A DNA stretch of 64,000 nucleotides from JAJPHU01 sp035553375 (lineage in GTDB: Bacteria > Planctomycetota > Planctomycetia > Gemmatales > Gemmataceae), in assembly GCA_035553375.1 (NCBI GenBank), contig DATNCY010000030.1, forward strand, positions 43,289-107,288, in the 5' to 3' direction. Shown piece after piece: positions 17,075-25,083 of this stretch. The notes beneath the pieces were generated by a model. That model saw only the letters and a program-made list of their open reading frames with translations. It made no database searches and had not been told where the DNA came from. The stretch's first letter is position 1; every line of letters begins with the position of its first letter. The position numbers and the translations under genes were made by a program.

Positions 17075-18192
17075 CGGTGCCGTTTCTCGATGTCAAGGCT
17101 GCCTACCTTGAACTCCAAGACGACCTCCGGGTCGCCTTCGAGCGCGTTATGGATGCCGGCCAGTTCATTCTGGGGCCGGAAGTGGAGGCGTTCGAGCGCG
17201 AGTTCGCCGCCTTCTGCGGCGTCAAGCATTGCGTGGCGGTGGGCAACGGTCTGGATGCTCTCGCGCTGGCTCTGCGCGCCAACGGCGTGCAACCCGGCCA
17301 GGAGGTCATCGTGCCGGCCTACACCTTCATCGCCACCTGGCTGGCTGTCTCCGCCGTGGGCGCTATTCCCGTGGCAGTCGATGTTGAGGAAGACACTTGG
17401 AACCTCGATCCGCGCAAGATCGAAGCGGCTATCAGTTCGCGGACGGCAGCGGTGATGCCCGTGCATTTGTTCGGCCAGCCGGCCGACATGGACGCCGTCA
17501 ACGCCCTGGCTCAATCGCGCGGACTGAAGGTGATCGAGGACGCCGCCCAGGCTCACGGTGCCCGCTATAAGGGACGCCGCGCCGGCGCTCTGGGAGACGC
17601 GGCCGGCTTCAGCTTCTATCCCGGCAAGAATCTCGGTGCCTTCGGCGATGGCGGAGCCGTTACGACTGACGATGACACGGTGGCCGAGCAGGTTCGCCTG
17701 CTGCGCAACTACGGTTCTCGCGTCAAATATCAGCACGAATGTTTGGGCGGCAATAGCCGTCTCGACGAATTGCAGGCGGCTTTCCTGCGCGTGCGTTTGC
17801 AACACCTGGAGGAATGGAACGCCCGGCGGACGCGCTGGGCCACGGCGTACCGCACGGCATTAACTTCCGTACCGCAGTTGATTCGGCCACCCATCTCGCC
17901 GGAGATCGAACCGGCTTGGCACCTCTTCACCGTTCGTCACGAGCGGCGCAACGAGTTGCAACACTACCTCGCCGGAGTCGGGATTACCACGCTTATTCAT
18001 TATCCGACGCCGCCGCATCGGTCGCCCGCTTATCGCTGTGGGCGTTGGCGGGGAATACGGCCCGTCGTCGCCGAGCGATTGGCGGAGGAGACGCTAAGTC
18101 TGCCCCTCGGTCCGCACATGACCGCCAACGAATGGACTCAGGTTTGTGACGCTCTGCACCATTTCGCGGTGCCGCGCCGCCTGGCCGGTTGA
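17071..18192 (+). CDS. DegT/DnrJ/EryC1/StrS aminotransferase (FdtB/QdtB-like)
   Basis: 373 residues. This is a PLP-dependent sugar aminotransferase: VAVGNGLDALALAL binds phosphate, VIVPAYTFIAT and VMPVHLFGQPADMD line the cofactor pocket, VIEDAAQAHGA carries the pyridine-binding Asp, and the Schiff-base Lys is in SFYPGKNLGAFGDGG (about residue 187). Coupled to FdtA, it should transaminate the 3-keto sugar nucleotide to a 3-amino-3,6-dideoxyhexose. The start at 17071 overlaps the fdtA stop by four bases. The acyltransferases upstream in the locus would complete an N-acylated sugar. Confidence 0.9.
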   Translation: MTVPFLDVKAAYLELQDDLRVAFERVMDAGQFILGPEVEAFEREFAAFCGVKHCVAVGNGLDALALALRANGVQPGQEVIVPAYTFIATWLAVSAVGAIPVAVDVEEDTWNLDPRKIEAAISSRTAAVMPVHLFGQPADMDAVNALAQSRGLKVIEDAAQAHGARYKGRRAGALGDAAGFSFYPGKNLGAFGDGGAVTTDDDTVAEQVRLLRNYGSRVKYQHECLGGNSRLDELQAAFLRVRLQHLEEWNARRTRWATAYRTALTSVPQLIRPPISPEIEPAWHLFTVRHERRNELQHYLAGVGITTLIHYPTPPHRSPAYRCGRWRGIRPVVAERLAEETLSLPLGPHMTANEWTQVCDALHHFAVPRRLAG

Positions 18193-18201
18193 GGAACCGT
18201 C

Positions 18202-19755
18202 ATGACAAAATCCGCGCCTCTCGTGAGCGTGAGCATGCTGACCTACAACCACGAGAAGTATGTCGGCGCGGCCATCCGCAGCGTCCTCGAGCAGACCTGC
18301 TCCGACCTGGAGTTAGTCGTCGTCGATGACGGCTCAACGGATGCCACGCCGCAGATGATTGCGTCCTTTCAGGATCCGCGCATCGTCTCGATCCGCCAGC
18401 GGAACCAAGGACCGAGCGCAGCGGCCAACCGTGCCTATCAGACCTGCCGCGGCCGCTACATCGCCCTCATGTCCGGCGATGACGTCTGTCACCCCGACCG
18501 TCTGGAGAGACAGATGGCGGAGTACCGGCGCGGCGGAACCCGACTCCTTTTTTCGGCCGTCGATTTCATCGACGACGAAGGAAGGCCGCTCACCCAGGCT
18601 TCCTTCTGCGAAGACATCTTCGACATCCGCCCGAAGAGCCGAGCCGAGATCTGCCATCGTTTCTTCCACCGAGGCAACTTCATCAACGCCATCACGGGTT
18701 TCACCGAAACCGAGGTTCTGCAAAAGTTCGGCACCTGCGACCCCCGCTTGTTGCAGTTACAGGATTTCGACCTGTGGATTCGCCTTCTGAAGACTTATGA
18801 TATTCATTTTATCCCCGAGGCGACCCTGAGCTACCGAATCCGCAGCGAGAACCGTAACCTGAGCGCTCCGAACCCACGCCAGTCCCTGCGTTGCGTCAAC
18901 GAACTGTATTTCATCGTGCGACGTTTTTTTGACGGACTCTCTCCCGAGGTATTTCGAGAGGCTTTTGGCGGCGAATTATTGCGGCCGGCGTGTTCCTCTC
19001 CGGTCGAAATCGCCTGCGAGCAAGCCTTCCTCTTGCTGCGCTCGCCGTCTCCCGTCTATCGTCTCGTCGGGATCGAAAAAATCCACGAGTTGCTTGAGAA
19101 CCGCGAGGCCACGGAGGTTTTGCAAACGCACTATCAGTTTGACACCCGCGCCTTCACGAGACTGCTGGGAGAGAAGGAGTTGTTCAATCCGCTGGGCGAT
19201 TGTCTGACGACGCTCTACGTCGATAGCGGCGAAGGATTCAGCGAGGCAGCTGCCTTTCGCGTGGCGGCCGATCCCCGGAACAGCCAATTCACCTTCACCT
19301 TTGATATGGCCGATGCCCCGGCGGTGCGACGGCTGCGCTGGGATCCTCTTGAGGGACGATTCTGTCGGGTTCGCGTTGAAGAGATGGTCTGGCGCGCTCC
19401 CGATGGGACGAAGGGACGTGTCGATCTTTCCTTGGTGGCGGCCAACGGTGTCTGCGACGACGGCACCTACCATTTCGAGACGACGGATCCCACGTTCATC
19501 TTCCCCTATACCGGCCCCTTGGCTCGGCTGACGGTGCGCGGCTGGTGGGAGGTTCAGACGATCGCGGCGTCGGTAGTACGGGTCGCCAGCGTTGCCACCG
19601 AACGCGACACGCTGAGCGCGGAACTGGCGAAGCGGCGGGACGAGTTAGCAGAGCGAGACCAGCAACTCCATGCGATCCTCACCTCCACTCGCTGGAAGCT
19701 CGCTACCAAGGCGCATTCGCTCTGGCGCTTCCTGAAACGGAAAAGGGCCGCTTAA
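18202..19755 (+). CDS. GT2 glycosyltransferase with one copy of the C-terminal beta module
   Basis: 517 residues, clearly paralogous to the GT2 at 14610-16484. The GT-A domain has VSVSMLTYNHEKYVGAAI, VVDDGSTDATP, MSGDDVCHPDRL and LQDFDLWIRLLKTYD. The C-terminal module occurs once (LYVDSGEGF, LRWDPLEGRFCRV, PYTGPLARLTVRGWWEV), followed by a coiled coil (ATERDTLSAELAKRRDELAE) and a basic tail. GAGGAA precedes the ATG. The last gene of the + strand glycan series; it probably adds one residue to a surface glycan on the cytoplasmic face. Confidence 0.87.
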   Translation: MTKSAPLVSVSMLTYNHEKYVGAAIRSVLEQTCSDLELVVVDDGSTDATPQMIASFQDPRIVSIRQRNQGPSAAANRAYQTCRGRYIALMSGDDVCHPDRLERQMAEYRRGGTRLLFSAVDFIDDEGRPLTQASFCEDIFDIRPKSRAEICHRFFHRGNFINAITGFTETEVLQKFGTCDPRLLQLQDFDLWIRLLKTYDIHFIPEATLSYRIRSENRNLSAPNPRQSLRCVNELYFIVRRFFDGLSPEVFREAFGGELLRPACSSPVEIACEQAFLLLRSPSPVYRLVGIEKIHELLENREATEVLQTHYQFDTRAFTRLLGEKELFNPLGDCLTTLYVDSGEGFSEAAAFRVAADPRNSQFTFTFDMADAPAVRRLRWDPLEGRFCRVRVEEMVWRAPDGTKGRVDLSLVAANGVCDDGTYHFETTDPTFIFPYTGPLARLTVRGWWEVQTIAASVVRVASVATERDTLSAELAKRRDELAERDQQLHAILTSTRWKLATKAHSLWRFLKRKRAA

Positions 19756-19788
19756 ATGCCACTGAGAATTTCTAACAAGTGGACCACA

Positions 19789-20235
19789 CTATCCTCCTCG
19801 TCCCTCACCCTGCACTTGCAAGCCAAAGCCTTCGAGATCAATGTCCTCGCCCTTCTCCGGTTCGCCGGGTCCGCCGCGTTCCAGGCTGACGCGCAAAAAG
19901 CCCCACACGCTGACCGGCTCACCGGTGTGGTCGTAGCCGTCGGCGTCGGTATCGCCCTCCAGCAGCCAGCGCCACGAACGCCGTTCGCTGCCGGGGTCGG
20001 CCTCTTCTTGCCAGCCCTTGAGGACGCGGGCCACCGCTTGCAGCGCCGAGCGGCATGTCTTGGGATCCTCAAGGTGCAGGCGCAGTTCGTCCGGTCCCTC
20101 CTCCATGACGATGCGCGGCAAGGCGCGGATGGCCTCGAAGAGACGGTGTTCCAGAGCGGCAGCCCGCCACGGCGACCACAGGTAAAAGGTGACGCGCGGC
20201 GTCTCGAACGCCAGGCCATAGAATTCGATGCGCAT
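19789..20235 (-). CDS. Conserved-looking small hypothetical protein
   Basis: 148 residues starting MRIEFYGLAFETPRVTFYLW. It is rich in acidic residues, with RIVMEEGPDELRLHLEDPKT and a stretch WRWLLEGDTDADGYDHTGEP. There is no signal peptide, membrane helix or recognised motif. A much longer reading on the same frame (to 21546) is a shadow of the flippase-like gene. It follows the flippase-like gene by 68 bases on the same strand and may be co-transcribed. Function unknown. Confidence 0.6.
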   Translation of the reverse strand: MRIEFYGLAFETPRVTFYLWSPWRAAALEHRLFEAIRALPRIVMEEGPDELRLHLEDPKTCRSALQAVARVLKGWQEEADPGSERRSWRWLLEGDTDADGYDHTGEPVSVWGFLRVSLERGGPGEPEKGEDIDLEGFGLQVQGEGRGG

Positions 20236-20303
20236 GGTTCGTGCCCCCAACAGAGCGCCCGAAGACAGGTCAATGGTAACGGTCGCTCGGCTCCGCCGGA
20301 AGG

Positions 20304-21449
20304 TCAATGGGCCGTAAAGCTTTCGCTCGCGGGACGCGGATGCACCTCGCCGTTGAGCGTCGCCGCGTGCTTGGTTTCCCCTTGGGGCATCGCCTGGCGC
20401 GTCAAAGCGGTCGGCAACGTGGCGCGCATGCGCAGATATACGAGATAGCCGATCAGCCCAAGTACCCAGCCGATGACGCGCTGCACCAAGGAACCGAGGA
20501 CGCCGTTGACCGCTTCGCCTCCGAACAGTTGATACAGTCCGCCGAAACCCCATTCGCCGCCGCCGGCGCCGCCCGGCGTCGGCACCAGCGCTTGCACGAC
20601 CAAGCCCATCGGCACGAGAAGAAAATGCTCCGCCAACGGCGGAATCGGCCCTAGTTCCGGACTCCAGAGAACATTGGCACTGCACCAGAACGCGAAGACA
20701 AACCCGACATGGCCAATCCACGACAGGCCCAGCACGAGGGCGACGCTGCCTTGTCGGCAACGATACATCCAAACGGCGCGCCAAAACTCGGCCGCCGATC
20801 CGCCGATGCGCGGCAGGTGTTCCAATCGGCCGGCAAAGCGTTCGGCGCGCCACGATGGCAGCCGGCCCAGCAACAGCCAAACGGCCACGGAAATAGCCAC
20901 AAGGGTTATCGCACCGAGGACAACTCCCTTGGAGCGCTCGGCCACCGAGTCTTCGAGCTGGCCGGTCAACCAAAAGAAACTGCCCATCAGGGCCACAAAC
21001 CACACGAGTGCCCACAGGGCAATGGCTCGATCCATGATGACCGTGGCGACGGCCACCGTGCGCCGGCTCTGCTCGCGCGCCAGCACGGCCGCCTTGATGA
21101 TGTCGCCGCCGACGGAGCCAGGCAGGAACGCATTGAAGAACAGCCCGACCAACCCCAATCGCAGCGCATCCACCAGGCGGAACGGCAGGTCCACGGCACG
21201 GACCAGCAGATACCAACGGAAAAACGTCAGCAGGGCAGACGCCAGGAAGGTCGCGACAGCGACCAGCAAAAACCCGGTGTGAATCGGTTTGCCTTCGACG
21301 ATATGGGTCTGCCAGACGTAACCGAGTCCCTTGCTGTCCGTGGGTGCCCAATTTCGCTGAATCACCCAGACAAGCAAGCCGATGGCCAGCAGGTACTTGC
21401 CCACGTTGATGACGGTTCGTTTGCTCACGATGGCTTCCTGCGAGTTCAT
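20304..21449 (-). CDS. Lysylphosphatidylglycerol synthase TM / flippase-like membrane protein
   Basis: About 381 residues with around eight hydrophobic helices (for example YLLAIGLLVWVIQ, FLLVAVATFLASALLTFF, LGAITLVAISVAVWLLLG). The family signature lies in FFNAFLPGSVGGDIIKAA and later PTPGGAGGGEWGF. This is the UPF0104/LPG-synthase transmembrane domain, found in MprF-type proteins and in putative glycolipid flippases. No cytosolic aminoacyl-transfer domain is attached, so transport or scaffolding is more likely than lysyl transfer. ATG 21449 is used; a GTG at 21428 has AGGA seven bases upstream and is a good alternative. Proximity to the glycan locus suggests a role in envelope lipid handling. 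Confidence 0.82.
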   Translation of the reverse strand: MNSQEAIVSKRTVINVGKYLLAIGLLVWVIQRNWAPTDSKGLGYVWQTHIVEGKPIHTGFLLVAVATFLASALLTFFRWYLLVRAVDLPFRLVDALRLGLVGLFFNAFLPGSVGGDIIKAAVLAREQSRRTVAVATVIMDRAIALWALVWFVALMGSFFWLTGQLEDSVAERSKGVVLGAITLVAISVAVWLLLGRLPSWRAERFAGRLEHLPRIGGSAAEFWRAVWMYRCRQGSVALVLGLSWIGHVGFVFAFWCSANVLWSPELGPIPPLAEHFLLVPMGLVVQALVPTPGGAGGGEWGFGGLYQLFGGEAVNGVLGSLVQRVIGWVLGLIGYLVYLRMRATLPTALTRQAMPQGETKHAATLNGEVHPRPASESFTAH

Positions 21450-21561
21450 TCTCGAAACGGAACATCCGCGGCGATTCATTGTCCCGATGCGGCGTCAGGC
21501 TGTCCAGCGGAGATTTTGCCGCAAAGCCAGCGGACACGATTGACACCTTGGGCCGTGTCCG

Positions 21562-22080
21562 CTAGGTTATCTGTGGTTGAGAACCAGTAGGGGCTGTGGC
21601 GCAATTGGGAGCGCGCCAGAATGGCATTCTGGAGGTTAGGGGTTCGATCCCCCTCAGCTCCACTTCCGTTTTGATCTCATAATCTCCTGCCCAACGAATC
21701 CGCGTTTGCTGGCCGTTCCGGGGTGCCTCAACACGCAGCGAACATCCCGTCCGCGCGGCATCCGTCACGGGCACCAGGTAACAGGTGTGATTGTCCGGGC
21801 AGTACACGCCAAACAAATCGATCTCGTTCTCGTCATATCTCTTTCGGATACATCCTCCCTGCTTGCTGCGCGAATCGATACTGCACGGATTGAACATGAT
21901 CGCACCCTTGGATAATCTCCCCGTCTTGCACTGCACACGCAGGAACTTGTCCCCGTCATCAATGACTAGATCGTAACGCTGGAAATCACCCAGAGGAGCC
22001 AGCAGCGTCTTTCCCTGCAAAGTCAGCGCGGCGATAATCTGGGTACGGCTGATCTCGCCAATATGGCTCGTGTTACGCAT
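21562..22080 (-). CDS. PD-(D/E)XK nuclease of the PDDEXK_5 (I-SspI-like) group
   Basis: 172 residues. The core (1-140) has GEISRTQIIAALTLQGKTLL, PLGDFQRYDLVIDDGDKFLR and VQCKTGRL, giving the E, D and Q-x-K residues of the nuclease site, then EIDLFGVYCPDNHTCYLVPV. This pattern matches the family that includes the group I intron homing enzyme I-SspI. The last 33 residues (from ELRGIEPLTSRMPFWR) are simply the antisense of the tRNA-Ala gene at 21590-21662, a known artefact-type extension, so the functional protein probably ends near residue 140. GAGG lies ten bases before the ATG. It is the left-most gene of the phage-like cluster. Confidence 0.75.
   Translation of the reverse strand: MRNTSHIGEISRTQIIAALTLQGKTLLAPLGDFQRYDLVIDDGDKFLRVQCKTGRLSKGAIMFNPCSIDSRSKQGGCIRKRYDENEIDLFGVYCPDNHTCYLVPVTDAARTGCSLRVEAPRNGQQTRIRWAGDYEIKTEVELRGIEPLTSRMPFWRAPNCATAPTGSQPQIT
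21590..21662 (+). tRNA. tRNA-Ala (anticodon GGC)
   Basis: A 73-nt cloverleaf. Acceptor GGGGCTG pairs with CAGCTCC (one G-T pair) with discriminator A. The anticodon stem CCAGA/TCTGG holds the loop ATGGCAT, giving anticodon GGC. The T arm is AGGGG-TTCGATC-CCCCT. CCA is not encoded. It lies antisense to the 3' end of the nuclease gene and marks the left border of the phage-like cluster. Confidence 0.93.
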
Positions 22081-22322
22081 GATGATCCATCCTCGAGTGT
22101 GCGGGCGTTGTCAACTCGTTCAATCTGCATTCTAGGCTTATCCTCCTCAGATGGTGCGTAATTTTTCTTTTCAGGACACTGGCAATAAAAGTACGGCCCA
22201 TCTCGCCCCAAGCGAGCGATGAGCGGCGCGCGGCAGCACGGACAGCGAGCCACGGTGACAACCTCCGCTAGATCACTCGCGGCGATGGATTGAGAGGGAG
22301 CATGACAGCGATAGGGACGCAT
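22023..22322 (-). CDS. Small zinc-ribbon protein
   Basis: 99 residues. A four-cysteine zinc site is visible: RCPCCRAPLIARLG followed by FYCQCPEKK, i.e. C-x2-C and C-x-C. The rest is polar and low in motif content. Its 3' end overlaps the start of the nuclease gene by 58 bases, so the tail after about residue 75 may not be the native one. It probably binds nucleic acid or protein. Same strand and order as the phage-like genes. Confidence 0.5.
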   Translation of the reverse strand: MRPYRCHAPSQSIAASDLAEVVTVARCPCCRAPLIARLGRDGPYFYCQCPEKKNYAPSEEDKPRMQIERVDNARTLEDGSSCVTRAILARSAVPRLSPR

Positions 22323-22340
22323 GGCGGGTACTCCGAAAAT

Positions 22341-22415
22341 GGCGAACGGCTGGCGTGAGCCGGCTGGTATAGGCTGGTGGAGTCGATACCAGCCGGCTTA
22401 CGCCGGCCGTTCGCC
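22341..22415. repeat. Dispersed hairpin repeat (GGCGAACGGC family), copy 1
   Basis: Inverted arms starting ggcgaacggctggcgtgagc and ending cttacgccggccgttcgcc surround a short asymmetric centre. A second copy is at 46205-46279. The - strand copy supplies the last codons and the stop of the zinc-finger gene at 22398-22613. Confidence 0.8.
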
Positions 22416-22613
22416 GGGAAACAGCGGCAGACGTTGTTTGGCGCGTGCGGTGAGGTGGCGCAGGTGCATCTCCCATTCAGGAGTCCAGCCGCGCCGCCGC
22501 AGGTACAGCACGCGGATGTTCTTGGCGGCATGACAGACCGAGCAGAGGTCCAAAACGCTGACGGCCGGACGCTGCTCGCAATGAATGCAAACCGGATCGT
22601 TCAAGGATGGCAT
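22398..22613 (-). CDS. Small protein with two Cys pairs, probable zinc finger
   Basis: 71 residues. CIHC near residue 9 and CSVC near residue 24 form a plausible treble-clef or zinc-ribbon site, followed by a basic helix (NIRVLYLRRRGWTPEWEMHL). The C-terminal GERPA and stop are contributed by the hairpin repeat at 22341-22415, so the ancestral end is probably changed. It lies in the phage-like cluster and may be a small DNA-binding or regulatory protein. Confidence 0.55.
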   Translation of the reverse strand: MPSLNDPVCIHCEQRPAVSVLDLCSVCHAAKNIRVLYLRRRGWTPEWEMHLRHLTARAKQRLPLFPGERPA

Positions 22614-22647
22614 GGCGAGGAAGATTCTGGGCTGGGAGACGAAGGTT

Positions 22648-22863
22648 TCAGTTTTGTTCGTGGAGACGATTTTGGATCTGCTGCGCTTCGGGCAGGATGT
22701 TACGGAGAGCGGTTAACAGCGCGCGGGCGTCACCGAGGTTCAGGGCGAGGCCACGCGGTTGGCCGCGGTCGGCGTGTTCTAAAAAGAGGATGATATGCTC
22801 TTGACCGTCGAGTACGCCATCGGTGAGGGCGACGAACTGCATGGGGAATGCTTCGAGGTGCAT
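22648..22863 (-). CDS. Small hypothetical protein of the phage-like cluster
   Basis: 71 residues, MHLEAFPMQFVALTDGVLDG, with AGGAG five bases before the ATG. It contains an IILFLEHADRGQPRGLALNL strand-turn-strand and a helical C-terminus (ARALLTALRNILPEAQQIQN). No motif recognised. The good ribosome binding site and its place in a same-strand series support a real gene. Confidence 0.5.
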   Translation of the reverse strand: MHLEAFPMQFVALTDGVLDGQEHIILFLEHADRGQPRGLALNLGDARALLTALRNILPEAQQIQNRLHEQN

Positions 22864-22976
22864 GGGATCTCCTGGGATGCGAGAGGGCCGAGAGGACGTT
22901 GAGGTTGGGACAATGCTATTCTTCGCGGCAAAAAACGGATAATCAAGAGGTTATTGATGTGTCAATTCGTGCCATC

Positions 22977-23474
22977 TCACGCCATTTTTCGCGCTCCTTT
23001 ATCCGGCGGCGTCGCGGGCAATTGGGCGATCCACGCGGCCAAGGCGGCGCGGGCTTCAGGATAGGCCGCGAGACCTTCCGCGCAGCGTCCCAACAGCGCC
23101 AGCACCTCGGCCCAGATTTGCCCTTTGTCCGCACCGTCGGCGGACGCGCTGCGCGGCTTGCCGGGATTGGTCCAGCCGGGATTGTCGGCGCTATCCTTGC
23201 CGGGACCGGCCTTGAGCCAATCCAGCGGCTTATCGGTCAGGGCGGTCAACTCGGCGTGCAATCGCGCCTGCGCCTGCGCTTCCATCACCGCTCGCGCGAA
23301 CTCGCGGTAGGCAGCTGGCGCATCCGCGCGTTGGCCGCGTTCGAGCCAGCGCGCGAAGAGGTGGCGCGGCAGACCCGCCGCCTCCGCCGCGATATGGGGA
23401 AAGCCACCGGCGCGGATGTAGGCGACAATCTGCTCTTGCAGAGCGGCCGTCAGACGATAGCGCGACTGAGCCAT
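22977..23474 (-). CDS. Terminase small subunit-like DNA-binding protein
   Basis: 165 residues. The N-terminus has a helix-turn-helix of the small terminase type: ALQEQIVAYIRAGGFPHIAA then EAAGLPRHLFARWLERG (about residues 12-47), followed by EFARAVMEAQAQARLHAE, a typical continuation. Small terminases recognise the packaging site on phage DNA and hand it to the large subunit. The large subunit is 11 kb away on the same strand (34600-35913), an unusual separation. A general HTH regulator is the alternative. Confidence 0.65.
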   Translation of the reverse strand: MAQSRYRLTAALQEQIVAYIRAGGFPHIAAEAAGLPRHLFARWLERGQRADAPAAYREFARAVMEAQAQARLHAELTALTDKPLDWLKAGPGKDSADNPGWTNPGKPRSASADGADKGQIWAEVLALLGRCAEGLAAYPEARAALAAWIAQLPATPPDKGARKMA

Positions 23475-23486
23475 GCGGTGGGCAAC

Positions 23487-24593
23487 TCACGAAGCGAGCA
23501 GGAGGTGAGCCAGGCGAAGCGGCAGCGCGGGACCGATGTACTCGAACCCAGCGGTGAGCCGAGTCGTGGCGTGTTTGAGTTTTTTCAAGCGCCGTTCCGG
23601 GCCGGTCGCCAGTGAAGGCGAACGGTGCATGCGCCAGTGCGGCGACTTCAAGCGCGCACGCATCATCGCCGGATGGCTGGTCGTCGAAATGGCGCGGTAG
23701 CCGAGCGCCTTCCACAAGGATGCAATAGCAGCCGACAGAACATTGCCAATGCCGGCTCCCTGATAATCGGGCAATGTCACCGTGCGATGCTCGCGCCGCG
23801 TCGGTGGACCGGCGCCGACGAACGGCAACCAGGCGCTGAAGGCAACGGGCTGTTCGCGCCAGCTGGCGAGGAAACAAACAGCGCTGGCGTTGAGATTATC
23901 GCTCAGATAGTGATGCGCAGCGAAAAGCCGCCACGCCGATGTCCGGCAACGAACGACGGCGAGGGCGAGGGCTGGCCGTCGCCGAAGACACCTCCAGGTA
24001 AAGGCATTCTCCGCCGGACGATACACCCAGTCTGGTTGCAGCCACGGCTCGACATCCTCGTGGCACGTCACCGCGATGAAGCGCTGGCCGCGCTGCCGGA
24101 TGACCTTCGCTAAGGCCGCCGAGCCGATCTGCGCCACGGTGCGATCGACGACACTGGTGTATTCATCCATGACGGCCAGGTCCGGCGCTTCCGCAAGCAA
24201 CCGGGCGAGCGTGACGCGGAATTGCTGGCCGGTCGAGAGAACGTGAAATGGCCGCAACCACGCCGGCGGCGACGAGAACCCGACGGCAGATAGCAGAGTC
24301 GTTATGTCTTTGATTGACAGAGACGCGGGGAAGCCGTCCACGAGCGCGGCGTCGCGCGGCCAGTTGAAATCGCGGTGAATGCGCTCGGGCCAAAAATGCC
24401 GCGCGAGCGTGCTTTTGCCGCAGCCCGATGGTCCCGTGATAAGTCCGATATTCCAGGGGCGTTCGTCGAGCGGCAGCGAAACCGTCCACTGCAACCGCGA
24501 GGATTTCTCGGCGGTAAGATCGAAGATACCGCGAATTTGTGACACGCGCGGCGATTCGAGGATGGGCGATTCGACAGTGAGGGTAGCTTGCAT
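23487..24593 (-). CDS. ABC-type ATPase fused to a GNAT acetyltransferase domain (COG2401-like)
   Basis: 368 residues. The first half is an ABC ATPase: Walker A GPSGCGKST (about residue 54), signature LSTGQQFRVTLAR (about 118), Walker B LAVMDEYTSVVD (about 138) and switch His in TCHEDVEPW. The second half (about 205-350) matches a GNAT fold: LFAAHHYLSDNLNASAVCFL, VTLPDYQGAGIGNVL (acetyl-CoA loop) and YRAISTTSHPAMM. There are no membrane segments, so it is not a transporter. The fusion corresponds to the uncharacterised COG2401 architecture. It lies just upstream of the small terminase and may act on a phage or DNA-associated target; function is unknown. Confidence 0.8.
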   Translation of the reverse strand: MQATLTVESPILESPRVSQIRGIFDLTAEKSSRLQWTVSLPLDERPWNIGLITGPSGCGKSTLARHFWPERIHRDFNWPRDAALVDGFPASLSIKDITTLLSAVGFSSPPAWLRPFHVLSTGQQFRVTLARLLAEAPDLAVMDEYTSVVDRTVAQIGSAALAKVIRQRGQRFIAVTCHEDVEPWLQPDWVYRPAENAFTWRCLRRRPALALAVVRCRTSAWRLFAAHHYLSDNLNASAVCFLASWREQPVAFSAWLPFVGAGPPTRREHRTVTLPDYQGAGIGNVLSAAIASLWKALGYRAISTTSHPAMMRARLKSPHWRMHRSPSLATGPERRLKKLKHATTRLTAGFEYIGPALPLRLAHLLLAS

Positions 24594-24652
24594 GGTGTAG
24601 GCTTTTTGCCGCTTGCGGCTTAGCGCGTGTGAACGCGAGCCAACAGCGCCGT

Positions 24653-25083
24653 TCAGGGACTTGCTTCCGAAAGGACGGTCAATCCGTTCACGCCAGCGTA
24701 ATCGGCGGGATTATGGGTCACCAGGGGAACGCTTGCCAGCTGGGCCGTGGCGGCAATCCAGGCATCCGCCGTCTGAATGGGTCGTCCATTCCGCCGCGCG
24801 GAATCCGTCACTTCAGCCCACTTCAGACATAATGCTCGATCAAACGGATGCAGCACGAAGCGGCAAAGATACTGTTCCAGGCGGGCTTTGCGAGATACTG
24901 TTCCAGGCGGGCTTTGCGAGTTGCTCCCCACTGATGCCGCAAAGCCCACAGCTCCAACTCGGCCACCGTCATGAACGAAATCATCCACTGCTGGCCGACC
25001 AGATGTCTTTGAAAGAGTCGCGCACGGGTGTCCTTCTTGAATAGAAAAGACACCACGTCGGTATCCATTACGACAGTGCCCAT
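24653..25083 (-). pseudogene. VapC-like PIN-domain toxin broken by a 26-bp tandem duplication
   Basis: The gene starts MGTVVMDTDVVSFLFKKD (PIN Asp pair) and continues to AELELWALRHQW. At 24867-24918 a 26-bp unit is present twice in exact tandem (24867-24892 and 24893-24918). Because 26 is not a multiple of three, the frame shifts and a stop follows at 24823. Removing one copy restores a 134-residue protein that continues through FDRALCLKWAEVTDSARR, QTADAWIAATAQLA (third PIN acidic) and LVTHNPADYAGV to a stop at 24653. Loss of toxin activity is therefore very likely. It overlaps the antitoxin-like gene stop (TGATG). Confidence 0.85.

Noticed and set aside
19789..21546. A single 585-residue - strand protein
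   Set aside because: Its N-terminal three quarters are a shadow of the flippase-like gene in another frame. Only the last 148 residues, from ATG 20235, look like a real gene.
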